DNA of 64,000 nt from Proteiniphilum acetatigenes DSM 18083 (GCF_000380985.1 NZ_KB905707.1:1-64000), one strand, 5' to 3'. Shown: positions 54,884 to 63,371, counted from the stretch's first letter. Notes: generated from the sequence alone by a model not told the origin. A program made the numbers and translations.

Positions 54884-54988
54884 GAAAAAGGAAGGTGGCT
54901 CCTTATTGTATTACCTTGGCTATAAGAAGGCGAAATGCGTGATAATTCATGAAACTGTTTCCCCGGTTCTTCCAGCAAGCGGATATTC

Positions 54989-55023
54989 TACGTATCAAGA
55001 GAACGGAGGAAATTAGAAAAGGA
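54989..55023 (+). repeat. 35-bp repeat P, copy 2
   Basis: Matches 54230-54264 at 31 of 35 bases. Its 3' end runs into the first unit of the 23-bp tandem repeat. Confidence 0.75.
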
Positions 55024-55163
55024 GCTTGTAGCCTAATATCGAACGATGCGGTATTCTAATAACGAATAGTTTGATAGCCTAATGTCGACCGGTTCGATAG
55101 CCTCGTATCGAATAAACCGACAGCCCCGAGTAGAATAGTCCGACAGCCTCGTGTCGAATGCCC
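55016..55163 (+). repeat. 23-bp tandem repeat, about six units
   Basis: Six consecutive 23-base units at 55016, 55039, 55062, 55085, 55108 and 55131 and a partial seventh to 55163. The best units read TCGAATArnCCGAcAGCCtC plus GTG, with TCGA at the start and AGCC at positions 15-18. Conservation improves toward the right. The array ends exactly at the stop codon of the HU-like gene on the other strand. Confidence 0.8.
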
Positions 55164-55736
55164 TTATACGGTGAGCGGATACTCGAATGTGTATGAACGG
55201 GGTTCTTTCAGTAGTGTTTTCGGGGCATCCCCTTTGATACGTATGCGGGTGCCCTTTACATTGACCCCGCCCCCGGGCGTGAGTTGGCTGTTCTCTTTGC
55301 CGGAAGTGGTATCCATTACGGAGTTAATGACGGTATCGGAAACAGCCAGTCCCCTGACGTTGACGGTAGTCGATTCCAGGGCCTTTCGCACGTCCGGACT
55401 TGGAGCCATGCGTATCGACAGGCTATGCCTGCTACTGTCCCACTGGGCATTGTCCCCTATGAACAGGCCGTTTACCTTTAGCATGAAAAAGCCAAGGCCG
55501 AAAGAGACGGATGCCCCGTTACAGAGTTCCTCCACGGCTACTTGTTTGAGGATGTCGAAAGATGCTTTCAGGGTAGTGGCATTCAGGTCGGTCCGGCGGG
55601 CTACCGCCGTTCTTATCAGGTCGTCCTCAGTGAGCGATTTACTGGTTACCACACGGCCGAAACGGTCGTCTTTGCGCTTGGTGATCGGAAGGTCGTACAA
55701 CTCTACCATTACCTTGTTTTTTCCAGTTGTTGCCAT
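55164..55736 (-). CDS. HU-like DNA-binding protein with DUF4469-type C-terminus
   Basis: A 190-residue protein. Start 55736 (MATTGKNKVMVELYDLPITK) is chosen over 55811, whose extra residues are atypical. Residues about 1-120 match the Bacteroidetes HU-DNA-binding family (TSKSLTEDDLIRTAVARRTDLNATTLKASFDILKQVAVEELCNGASVSFG), and the C-terminus (LTPGGGVNVKGTRIRIKGDAPK to PRSYTFEY) resembles the Ig-like DUF4469 domain. Such proteins are predicted nucleoid or mobile-element-associated DNA binders. It lies alone between the tandem repeat and repeat R copy 2. Confidence 0.8.
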   Translation of the reverse strand: MATTGKNKVMVELYDLPITKRKDDRFGRVVTSKSLTEDDLIRTAVARRTDLNATTLKASFDILKQVAVEELCNGASVSFGLGFFMLKVNGLFIGDNAQWDSSRHSLSIRMAPSPDVRKALESTTVNVRGLAVSDTVINSVMDTTSGKENSQLTPGGGVNVKGTRIRIKGDAPKTLLKEPRSYTFEYPLTV

Positions 55737-55788
55737 TATTATTTGATTTAGATATTGTTTCAAGGATATAGATTTGCTACATTCCTCG

Positions 55789-55865
55789 TTTCTTTGTAAA
55801 TGACCCTTCATTCACAATCTCGAACATGGATCCCATTTAGTTCCTAATCCGAAGTCAGGGTAAAG
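55789..55865 (+). repeat. 76-bp repeat R, copy 2
   Basis: Second copy of 54808-54883, upstream of the HU-like gene. It begins with the bases that encode the end of DUF5053 in copy 1, although no DUF5053 coding sequence precedes it here. Confidence 0.65.
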
Positions 55866-55932
55866 TCATACTATTTAATGAAAAAGTGAATAATTGTTTG
55901 CTTTTAGGACTCGGGGTGATAAGTTTTCAAAA

Positions 55933-55989
55933 TATCCTTTGGAAAAATGTATTTTATAACATATTATCCTTTGGAAAAATGTATCTTTG
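55933..55989 (+). promoter_or_regulatory. Promoter with 20-bp direct repeat before DUF4143 ATPase 1
   Basis: TATCCTTTGGAAAAATGTAT occurs at 55933-55952 and again, identical, at 55965-55984 (32-base period). The second copy runs into TATCTTTG (55982-55989), a -7 box. The repeats fit an operator for a regulator of the downstream ATPase. Confidence 0.7.
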
Positions 55990-56033
55990 CGCATGGTTTC
56001 CTCGGGTAATTTCTTTAAAAGCACAATATTGAT

Positions 56034-57338
56034 ATGGAAAGAATAGCAATGAATCATCTAAAAACGTGGAAGCATAAGGCGAAAAGAAAACCGCTTATTG
56101 TGCGCGGAGCACGTCAGGTAGGAAAAACGTGGCTGATAAAAAAATTCGGTAGAGAAGAGTATGCACAAATGGCATATATCAATTTTGAGGAGTCAAGAAT
56201 CATGCAAGGTTTATTCTCCTCTGATTTTGATATTCCAAGGATTATCAATGCCATACAGATTGAGACAGGGATACAGGTGCATGCGGAGAGCACGTTAATT
56301 GTTTTTGATGAGATACAGGAAGCTGAGGGAGGGCTTACCTCGTTAAAGTACTTCTGTGAAAATGCGCCCGAATATCATATAATCGCGGCCGGTTCTTTAT
56401 TGGGCATTTCATTACATAGTACAAAGTCCTTCCCCGTCGGGAAAGTCGAATTCATGGAGCTTTATCCGTTGAATTTCGCTGAGTTTTTGTCGGCCCTTCA
56501 TCAGAAACCTCTGTTAGACCTTTTACAAAGCAGAGACTGGGGACTCGTGAGAACGTTTAAAGAAAAATACAGCTATTTTTTGCGCCACTATTATTATATC
56601 GGGGGGATGCCGGAAGTTGTTTCTTCGTTTATTCATAATAATGATTATGATGAGGTGAGAAGTATTCAAAAAGAAATTCTGACTGCCTATGATCAGGATT
56701 TTTCTAAACATGTACCTCCTGATGTTGTTCCGCGTTTGCGGCAGCTATGGAATTCTATCCCCAGTCAATTATCAAAAGAAAACAGGAAGTTTATTTTCGG
56801 GTTGATAAAAAAAGGAGCCCGTGCAAGGGAATATGAGATGGCCTTGATGTGGCTTATCGACTGTGGTCTCATATACCAGATCAAACGGATTTCCAAACCG
56901 GATATTCCGCTGAAAGGGTATGCCGACAATTCCGCATTTAAAATATATATGTCAGATGTCGGTTTGTTGGCCGCTATGGGGGATATAGACGTAAAAACAC
57001 TATTGGAAGGTAATGCTATCTTTGAAGAATTTAAAGGAGCGTTGACCGAACAATATGTGCTCCAGCAACTTATTGTCAATCCGGATATGCCGATTTTTTA
57101 TTGGTCTGCTGAAAAAGCAACGGCAGAAGTGGACTTTGTCATACAATATTCCGGAAAAGTAATTCCAATTGAAGTAAAAGCCGAAGAAAACCTCAAAGCA
57201 AAAAGCTTACAATCCTATTGTCAAAAATACAATCCGGATGTTGCTCTAAGGATTTCCATGTCCGACTACCGGGAACAGGATAGGTTAATTAACATCCCCT
57301 TGTATGCCTTGGCTATACAGGATATTTTAGAGCCATAG
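56034..57338 (+). CDS. AAA ATPase with DUF4143 domain (1)
   Basis: A 434-residue ATPase of the large DUF4143 group. Walker A is RGARQVGKTWL (G25-T32), Walker B LIVFDEIQEA (about 88-97), followed by the sensor region HIIAAGSLLGI. The C-terminal DUF4143 part starts near residue 200 and ends with a PD-(D/E)xK-like nuclease pattern: FYWSAEKATAEVDFVI then KVIPIEVKAEEN. The role of these abundant proteins is not known; defence or DNA-repair roles have been proposed. The gene has direct repeats at its promoter and converges on a second member at 57691. Confidence 0.88.
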   Translation: MERIAMNHLKTWKHKAKRKPLIVRGARQVGKTWLIKKFGREEYAQMAYINFEESRIMQGLFSSDFDIPRIINAIQIETGIQVHAESTLIVFDEIQEAEGGLTSLKYFCENAPEYHIIAAGSLLGISLHSTKSFPVGKVEFMELYPLNFAEFLSALHQKPLLDLLQSRDWGLVRTFKEKYSYFLRHYYYIGGMPEVVSSFIHNNDYDEVRSIQKEILTAYDQDFSKHVPPDVVPRLRQLWNSIPSQLSKENRKFIFGLIKKGARAREYEMALMWLIDCGLIYQIKRISKPDIPLKGYADNSAFKIYMSDVGLLAAMGDIDVKTLLEGNAIFEEFKGALTEQYVLQQLIVNPDMPIFYWSAEKATAEVDFVIQYSGKVIPIEVKAEENLKAKSLQSYCQKYNPDVALRISMSDYREQDRLINIPLYALAIQDILEP

Positions 57339-57353
57339 CACAGAAGTTGAAGT

Positions 57354-57386
57354 TTACAATTTTGGAATTCAATTCCAAAATTGTAA
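57354..57386. repeat. Perfect 33-bp palindrome after ATPase 1
   Basis: TTACAATTTTGGAATT, a central C, then its exact reverse complement. 16-bp arms with a one-base centre. It begins 15 bases after the stop codon. It may serve as a terminator-like structure or a binding site for a dimeric protein. Confidence 0.8.
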
Positions 57387-57546
57387 GAAATATTTCAGGG
57401 GTTGAAACGTAATAACGTCAACCTGTCATTCGTATCGGACGAAGTCATTTCCAGAATTGAATTACACGATACGATAACGAAAACCCCATGTATATATTAT
57501 TAAACGAAATACCCGGAGCGATAAAATAGGTAGACGAATGCATAAA

Positions 57547-57665
57547 AAGTTACTGATTACAAGAGGAAATTCAATCATCCTTACATTGATAAAAAAGATG
57601 TCGATGGTGTTGTCTTTACGAATATCTATGAGTTCTTGATGGATGGAGATAGTTTGAAGGCGTGA
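57547..57665 (+). pseudogene. Possible gene remnant between the two ATPases
   Basis: After a stop codon, one frame reads KVTDYKRKFNHPYIDKKD then VDGVVFTNIYEFLMDGDSLK and A, stop at 57663-57665. The composition is protein-like, unlike the rest of the gap, but there is no start codon and it is only 39 residues. It could be the C-terminus of a gene whose front was deleted. Family not recognised. Confidence 0.35.
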
Positions 57666-57690
57666 TATTTCTTGTGAGTGTAAATTTCTA

Positions 57691-58881
57691 TTACAATTCG
57701 AATAAATCAGTTGGATTCATGCTCAAAAATTGCTCAAAAGGGATACCGTTCGTACCAATAGTAAAAATTCCGTATGGATGAAATTCTTCGTCAAATAATG
57801 TTAACCCCTTGCTGACACTTTCTTTCCCGCTTTTTACCTCTAACGCAACGATTTTACTTCCTTTTTCAATCACGAAGTCTACTTCATAACTTCCCCGGTT
57901 CCAGTAGTATACGTTAAATCTGTATTTCAATCCACTGTTAATCAAATGTGCACCGACAGCAGACTCAACAAAACGGCCCCACTCTTTGGCTTCGTTACGC
58001 AAAATACCGAATGACAAATTTTGCCCCGCGGTGAGCAAAGCATTGTTATGTACCTGAAATTTTGGTTTAGAAGCGCGCTTTCGTATTACATCAGCAGCAT
58101 ATTTCTCTAATCCCGAAAGTAAACCGGCTTCCTTCAACAGATTAAGATATCCCGATAAGGTTGTTAAATTCCCGGATTCCTGTAATTCTCCCTGTACTTT
58201 CGTCAAAGACAATATCTGGGAAGAGTATTTACAACCTATATCGAATAAACGTTTGAGTAGTATTGGTTTATCCACACGGGTCATCATCAGTATATCTTTT
58301 GAAATAGTGCTTTCCACCAGTGAATCACGTACATAATCTTTCCACCGCTCCTCGTCAGAGACTAATGATGCTGATCCCGGATAACCCCCAAAATAAATGT
58401 ACTGTTCAATATTCCAGCCAAAAGCTTCGCGCATCTCTTCGAAAGACCAATGCGTGATGTTGGTTAATTCGTAACGGCCCGCAAGAGATTCGGTAAGCCC
58501 CTTCTGAATAAGAAGACGTGAAGAACCCAACAGGACGACTTTGATGTTGGTATCGGAAAATGTGTCTTCATCCCATTCCTTTTTTACCGCCTCACTCCAA
58601 TTCGGGGCCTTTTGTACTTCATCAACAATAAGTAAAAACTCTTTTATGTTGTTTTGTTGCATTTGGAGCCGTGCATTTCCCCATTCCCGCCTGATCCATG
58701 TGGTGTCCGCAGCATATAAATCATCAGCCGTAACAAAATAATGAGGCATATCTGTTTTTTGCAAGAATTGTTTGATTAATGTGGTTTTTCCTACCTGACG
58801 AGGTCCAACCACTACCTGTATAAACTTGCGTGGTTCAGAAATCCTTTTTGTAATATCTTTTAAAACAGCTCTTTCAAACAT
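57691..58881 (-). CDS. AAA ATPase with DUF4143 domain (2)
   Basis: A 396-residue relative of the ATPase at 56034 but from a different subgroup. Walker A is VGPRQVGKTTL (G26-T33), Walker B FLLIVDEVQKA, sensor KVVLLGSSRLL, and the C-terminus has the nuclease-like pattern NVYYWNRGSYEVDFVIEKGSK then IVALEVKSG. Residues about 195-280 form the DUF4143 helical region. Its start codon is preceded by 12-bp direct repeats next to a -7 box. Tail-to-tail with ATPase 1. Confidence 0.88.
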   Translation of the reverse strand: MFERAVLKDITKRISEPRKFIQVVVGPRQVGKTTLIKQFLQKTDMPHYFVTADDLYAADTTWIRREWGNARLQMQQNNIKEFLLIVDEVQKAPNWSEAVKKEWDEDTFSDTNIKVVLLGSSRLLIQKGLTESLAGRYELTNITHWSFEEMREAFGWNIEQYIYFGGYPGSASLVSDEERWKDYVRDSLVESTISKDILMMTRVDKPILLKRLFDIGCKYSSQILSLTKVQGELQESGNLTTLSGYLNLLKEAGLLSGLEKYAADVIRKRASKPKFQVHNNALLTAGQNLSFGILRNEAKEWGRFVESAVGAHLINSGLKYRFNVYYWNRGSYEVDFVIEKGSKIVALEVKSGKESVSKGLTLFDEEFHPYGIFTIGTNGIPFEQFLSMNPTDLFEL

Positions 58882-58887
58882 GATAAA

Positions 58888-58929
58888 TAAATTATTAGGT
58901 GCACCTCGTTAAATTATTAGGCAAATATA
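58888..58929 (-). promoter_or_regulatory. Promoter with 12-bp direct repeats before DUF4143 ATPase 2
   Basis: CCTAATAATTTA (minus strand) at 58921-58910 and 58899-58888, a 22-base period, directly downstream of TATATTTG (58929-58922). The first copy should cover the transcription start, a position suited to repression. Confidence 0.7.
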
Positions 58930-58991
58930 ATAAATTATTTCCATTTCTTCTGAAAATCACCGGGTCGATTGCACATTGGGATAAAACTTAC

Positions 58992-60203
58992 TTACCCTTG
59001 CCGGTCGAGCCGCATGGCGGAGGGGGTGAGGAAAGCCGCAACCCCTATTAAAAGGATTATGATCCCTGATAGGATAAAAGATGTGGTGAGCCCCAGTCCG
59101 TCGGCAAGGAATCCGATTCCGACTAGTCCTAACATTGCCGGTATAAGGCTGAAAGTGAAAAACATGGAGAAGACCCTTCCCAGTGCTGTGGGATCTATCT
59201 TAGTCTGTATCAATCCTGTGAAGGCCGAGTTGTAAACCGCTCCAGAAACACCTCCGATAGCGGTCAGCACGGCAAACCAGACAAATCCGTCGGGTGACAG
59301 GAGACCCGACAACAAAAAGGTAAGCCCACACAAAAGGTACATCCAGTTTACCAATGCAACGCGATTGACTTTGTAGACCTTCGCTCCCATGATAGCGCCC
59401 CCCGCCAATGCGCCCACACTCCATATCGCTTCTATAATACCAGCCTGGAATTCTGTCCCTTTGAAATACTCCAGCGTCATCAGGGGGAACAGTACACTAA
59501 TAGGAACCAGGAAGAATACCACCAGTACGGAATATAGGAAAACAAGGCTTAATCCCCTGTTCCTGAGTATGATCATGGCCCCTTCTTTCATTTCCTTTAA
59601 AATATCCCTCTCTTTTCCTTCTTCTTTTTCCGGATTGGGGATATGTACAAAGAAAAGCGATGTGACCGCCAGCAAAGCGCCTGCTACGTCAAATAGAAGG
59701 ACATATTCTATATCCCATATAGTTATCAGCATAGCGCCAAGAGCCGGACCGGCAATCTGACTGACCGAGGCTATGATCTGGTTTACTCCCGCGATGCGGG
59801 TCAACTGGTCCGTGGGAGCAAGCAAAGGCACTGAAGCCTGCATCGCCGGCATATGGAATGCCGAACCTATTGAGCGCAGCCCCAGCAGAGCGAATATATG
59901 CCATATCTGTGCTATATCAAGCCAGAAAAGGGTTGCCAGTACCAGTGTACACAACGCGATGAAGGAGTCGGCAAGCATCATGATCCGTTTACGGTTCCAG
60001 CGATCGATCAATGCTCCGGTGAAAGGGCCAATGACCGTTTGGGGTAACAAGGCGGCAATAGCCACCCATGCAAGCATTTCAGCTGAACCGGTTTCCAGGC
60101 TGATCCATATAATGATAGCGAAATTAACAAGGCTACTGGTCAATATAGAGAAAAACTGACCACTCCAGATGATCGCAAAGGCTCTCTTCCAATTATTATT
60201 CAT
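58992..60203 (-). CDS. MFS exporter, macrolide-efflux/enterobactin-exporter type
   Basis: A 403-residue transporter with about 12 membrane segments. The first helices (AIIWSGQFFSILTSSLVNFA) and the loop 2-3 motif GALIDRWNRKRIMML are those of the MefA/EntS-like drug exporters of the major facilitator superfamily, which use the proton gradient. A central cytoplasmic loop (PNPEKEEGKERDILKEMKEG) divides the halves. It ends in RLDRQG. Substrate unknown; expression may be driven by TACTTTTG on the minus strand at 60257-60264. Confidence 0.88.
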   Translation of the reverse strand: MNNNWKRAFAIIWSGQFFSILTSSLVNFAIIIWISLETGSAEMLAWVAIAALLPQTVIGPFTGALIDRWNRKRIMMLADSFIALCTLVLATLFWLDIAQIWHIFALLGLRSIGSAFHMPAMQASVPLLAPTDQLTRIAGVNQIIASVSQIAGPALGAMLITIWDIEYVLLFDVAGALLAVTSLFFVHIPNPEKEEGKERDILKEMKEGAMIILRNRGLSLVFLYSVLVVFFLVPISVLFPLMTLEYFKGTEFQAGIIEAIWSVGALAGGAIMGAKVYKVNRVALVNWMYLLCGLTFLLSGLLSPDGFVWFAVLTAIGGVSGAVYNSAFTGLIQTKIDPTALGRVFSMFFTFSLIPAMLGLVGIGFLADGLGLTTSFILSGIIILLIGVAAFLTPSAMRLDRQG

Positions 60204-60439
60204 CCTGTTTGATTATAAAAACCGCAATTATAGTTAACGATAGTGCTATAACGGCACAAAAGTAATAACAGTTTATGGATTGACAGAATTTAGGGAAATA
60301 ATACCGGTTAATTGAGATTTTTTATCTTTTTACACCATGATTCCATATTTCATCAGTTGTCTTTTTTTCTGTGAATGATACCTTACAAATGTTTACAAAT
60401 ATACCAATACCGGATTATGATGTCACGGAAGTTATGAAA

Positions 60440-60473
60440 TTTGGACACCACAGGAAAAAAAATACTATATTTG
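60440..60473 (+). promoter_or_regulatory. Promoter of the TPR/HTH regulator gene
   Basis: TTTG at 60440-60443, 22 bases, TATATTTG at 60466-60473; start codon 28 bases later. Confidence 0.6.
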
Positions 60474-60501
60474 TATTCTTTTTCATTTGAGATTATAATA
60501 A

Positions 60502-62175
60502 ATGCGGCGCGTGTTCATTTTTTCGCTGTTCCTGGTTTGCCTTGTTATCTGTAATTCTTGCAGGAACAAGGCTGATGAACGCATGTATCAATGGTTGTCT
60601 TATTGGGACAGTATGGTCGATAGTGTACCGCAACTTGTGTCGGATAGCCTTCAAAGAGTTGATCCTGAAGATCTGGGCCGATCTAACAGAGCTTATTACG
60701 GCCTGTTAAAGGTGATATCGGACGATAAGACCTATGTCAATTTCACCAGCGACTCCCTGATCAACTCCGTTACCGAGCACTACCGCCTTCACGACCCTAA
60801 GAACAGGAATTATATCCGCGCCCTGTCCTATCAGGGGATTGTCCGCACTCGGATGGGAGTGAGGGACAGTACGGTATATGAACCGCTCAGGGAAGCCGGT
60901 AAATTGTTTGCCTCGATGGCTAATCCGGACCCCTCGCTGGGATACATGATCAATTACTTCCTAGGCAATATTCACTATAACAACCGGAATTACACGTCGG
61001 CGGACGAGTACTTTCGTCAGACCCTTAGGTATGCCCGTGAAGAGAGGGACTCCATCCACCTGTTCGATACCTATCTGGCGCTCTACTGGAACGAGATGGA
61101 GCAGGAAAAATTCGACAGAGGCAAATTATACCTGGACACCCTTTCCGGTTTTTACAACCGATTGCCTGGGAAAGACTATTTTATCTTAAATGCCCAATCC
61201 ATTTATTATGATGTAAACGGTGAACCGGAAAGAGCATTGGAACGGGAAAAGACTAAGCTCCTTTTGTTCAGAAATCAGGAGGAAAATATTGAACTCTCAA
61301 GGGTCTATTACAATATTTCCTATAGATATGTCGGGCTGGAACAGTTGGATAGCGCCATGTTATATGCGCAGATGGCAATAGATTGCATTGAAGATCCGTC
61401 TTTTATGCAGAATTATCTTTATTACCATAATGTAGCCAATATTGCCGAGAAGCAGGGCGATTTCGCCCTATCCAACAAATACCTGAGAGACGCTTTTGAA
61501 TTATACAACCAATCTATCAGCGACCGGTTGGATACCCGGATCGTGGAACTGGAAAAGAAATACGACCTGTCGGAGGCGGAGAACGAGGCGCTCAGGGCTC
61601 GCCAGCAGAGCCTCCGCGTTATCATCGGCGCCCTGATACTGGTCATTATCCTGATCTTTATTCTAATGTATTCATGGAAAATAAGGAGAACCGCCAAGTT
61701 GAAACTGTTGAATGCCGAGTACAAGATGCAACAGCAGGAACTGCAGGCAAGGATATTAAGGGAGGAGGCAGGCAAACGCAAATGGCTGTTGCAACTCTAC
61801 AGCCATATATCGGGCCGGCTTGCTTTCCTGCAGGGAGAGATTGAAACGCTTACCCAACGTTATATCTCTTCCCATCCGAAAGTGTACAGGGAAATGGAGA
61901 CGATCTTGAAAAATACGGACACCGATTTGCGAGATATTACTAAAACCCTTGCTATGGATGACGAGACCTTTTACTCCTATACCCGACTCAGAGATGAAGA
62001 AGGTATATTCAATGCTACCGAAAAAATGTTGCTGATGCTGTTGGCCTGTGATGCCGATAACCGGCAACTGGCCACTTTTATGAATACCAGTTTGGAGAGT
62101 GTCCGGGTGAGAAAATCGCAACTCAAGAAAAAAATGCAGGAAAAAAATATGGATACGAGCCTGTTCAATGAGTAA
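60502..62175 (+). CDS. Membrane-spanning TPR sensor with cytoplasmic HTH
   Basis: A 557-residue one-component regulator. The N-terminus has a lipobox-like signal (VICNSC, Cys20), then a periplasmic helical region with TPR units (SLGYMINYFLGNIHYNNRNY, SADEYFRQTLRYAREERDS, DSAMLYAQMAIDCIED), a coiled coil (LDTRIVELEKKYDLSEAENE), a membrane helix at about 372-393 (VIIGALILVIILIFILMYSW), a second coiled coil, and a C-terminal LuxR-like HTH (TEKMLLMLLACDADNRQLAT, then NTSLESVRVRKSQLKKKM). A periplasmic signal would thus reach DNA directly. It precedes a DUF3244 gene and an AraC-type gene, its likely targets. Confidence 0.82.
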   Translation: MRRVFIFSLFLVCLVICNSCRNKADERMYQWLSYWDSMVDSVPQLVSDSLQRVDPEDLGRSNRAYYGLLKVISDDKTYVNFTSDSLINSVTEHYRLHDPKNRNYIRALSYQGIVRTRMGVRDSTVYEPLREAGKLFASMANPDPSLGYMINYFLGNIHYNNRNYTSADEYFRQTLRYAREERDSIHLFDTYLALYWNEMEQEKFDRGKLYLDTLSGFYNRLPGKDYFILNAQSIYYDVNGEPERALEREKTKLLLFRNQEENIELSRVYYNISYRYVGLEQLDSAMLYAQMAIDCIEDPSFMQNYLYYHNVANIAEKQGDFALSNKYLRDAFELYNQSISDRLDTRIVELEKKYDLSEAENEALRARQQSLRVIIGALILVIILIFILMYSWKIRRTAKLKLLNAEYKMQQQELQARILREEAGKRKWLLQLYSHISGRLAFLQGEIETLTQRYISSHPKVYREMETILKNTDTDLRDITKTLAMDDETFYSYTRLRDEEGIFNATEKMLLMLLACDADNRQLATFMNTSLESVRVRKSQLKKKMQEKNMDTSLFNE

Positions 62176-62363
62176 AAATACCGGAAAGCACCGTTAAACT
62201 GCTTCTGTTAAATCTATTGATAATCAATTGTTTATATGCTTTAGAGCCGTTAAATTTCCGGTAGGGTATTGTTTTTTCTGTCATTACTCTGTTATTTTGT
62301 GTCTGTAATTCATAATTATTCAAGAAAAAAATTATCATAATTAATTATTAAAAGAATTAGGAT

Positions 62364-62774
62364 ATGAAAAAGACAATGTGGGTGTTTTTCTTTATGACAA
62401 TGTGTAGTGCATTTCTGTTTTCGGTCTCCGCGCAAAGTCAACTCGCGGACAGGATTAATTTGAGCCGGGAAGGAGGAACTACCCGGGGGGCGTCGGCGAT
62501 GAACCAGTCGTATGGTGTTCAGGCTGCAACTCCGATTGTAGAGGCTTATAATTCCGAACAGGTGATCTCCATATCGGTGCAAAACTATCGCGGTGGTGCA
62601 TGGGTTGAAATTATTGGTCCGAGGGAAGTAAAACAAAGTTATATTGAAGTATATGACATGGGTTTTGATGTAGTGAATCTTTCCGGCCTCCGTGCAGGAC
62701 AATACACCATACGTATTACACTCGGTACGGAAGTATATACAGGAACATTTAAAAAAGAATCTTATGGACGCTAA
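62364..62774 (+). CDS. DUF3244 small secreted protein
   Basis: A 136-residue exported protein: signal peptide MKKTMWVFFFMTMCSAFLFS, cut near VSAQ, then a beta-rich domain (EQVISISVQNYRGGAWVEII, SYIEVYDMGFDVVNLSGLRA, GQYTIRITLGTEVYTGTF) typical of DUF3244, an Ig-like fold resembling the C-terminal sorting/attachment modules of Bacteroidetes. Its function is unknown. The last 11 bases overlap the start of the AraC-type gene, so the two are translationally coupled. Confidence 0.82.
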   Translation: MKKTMWVFFFMTMCSAFLFSVSAQSQLADRINLSREGGTTRGASAMNQSYGVQAATPIVEAYNSEQVISISVQNYRGGAWVEIIGPREVKQSYIEVYDMGFDVVNLSGLRAGQYTIRITLGTEVYTGTFKKESYGR

Positions 62775-63240
62775 GGCTAAAATAAACAAAGAAGACGTAC
62801 GCAAATATTTGCTGACGGATGTGGCATCATGCACATTTACTTTCTCGGACGGGTTGAAGAGCAAGGTTACTCCATCGCCCGATAATGAGATCGTACTTGT
62901 GAAACTGATCCCGCGTACTTCAAAATCAAAACGCTTTGAGGATAGTGTGTTGAGTAATTACTCTTCTGCAAGAAATATGAATGAACTGGCAAAACTATGC
63001 AAATATGACTGTCTAAGGACATTTACCCGCCACTTCAAGAAATGCTTCGGACAAACGCCCTATCAGTGGATGCTCGATCGTAAAATGGAAGAGATACAGT
63101 CTCTGGTACTTAACTCTGATATTAGTATTACCGAGATATCCAGGATGTATGACTTCAAAAGCGTGTCGCATTTGGTGAACGCTTATAGTAAGAGGTTTGG
63201 TATTTCACCGCATAAAAGCAGATTATCGAATGCTATCTGA
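62764..63240 (+). CDS. AraC-type transcriptional regulator, single-domain (copy 2)
   Basis: A 158-residue near-copy of the regulator at 40730. Start 62764 (MDAKAKINKED) overlaps the DUF3244 gene by 11 bases. The DNA-binding half: ELAKLCKYDCLRTFTRHFKK, FGQTPYQWMLDRKMEE, ISITEISRMYDFKSVSHLVN. In the N-terminal 60 residues only five positions differ between copies, in the remaining 85 about 25 do, mostly in the second HTH and C-terminus. A bidirectional terminator follows. Confidence 0.85.
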   Translation: MDAKAKINKEDVRKYLLTDVASCTFTFSDGLKSKVTPSPDNEIVLVKLIPRTSKSKRFEDSVLSNYSSARNMNELAKLCKYDCLRTFTRHFKKCFGQTPYQWMLDRKMEEIQSLVLNSDISITEISRMYDFKSVSHLVNAYSKRFGISPHKSRLSNAI

Positions 63241-63319
63241 CTCTACCCTTTGATAATAAAGAAGACACAATCTTCGTAATTGTTTTCGATTACTATTTCT
63301 TTGTGTGTCGGTGAAATTG

Positions 63320-63352
63320 AAAAAGCGCCACTCGTGAGAGGGCGCTTTTTTT
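63320..63352. terminator. Bidirectional terminator
   Basis: AAAAAGCGCC (63320-63329) pairs with GGCGCTTTTT (63341-63350), followed by more T; it serves both the AraC-type gene and the convergent phosphorylase gene. Confidence 0.88.
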
Positions 63353-63371
63353 TATCTCATTGGCGACTGTA

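Noticed and set aside
55016-55163. CRISPR array
   Set aside because: The 23-bp units are directly adjacent without spacers and no cas genes are present.
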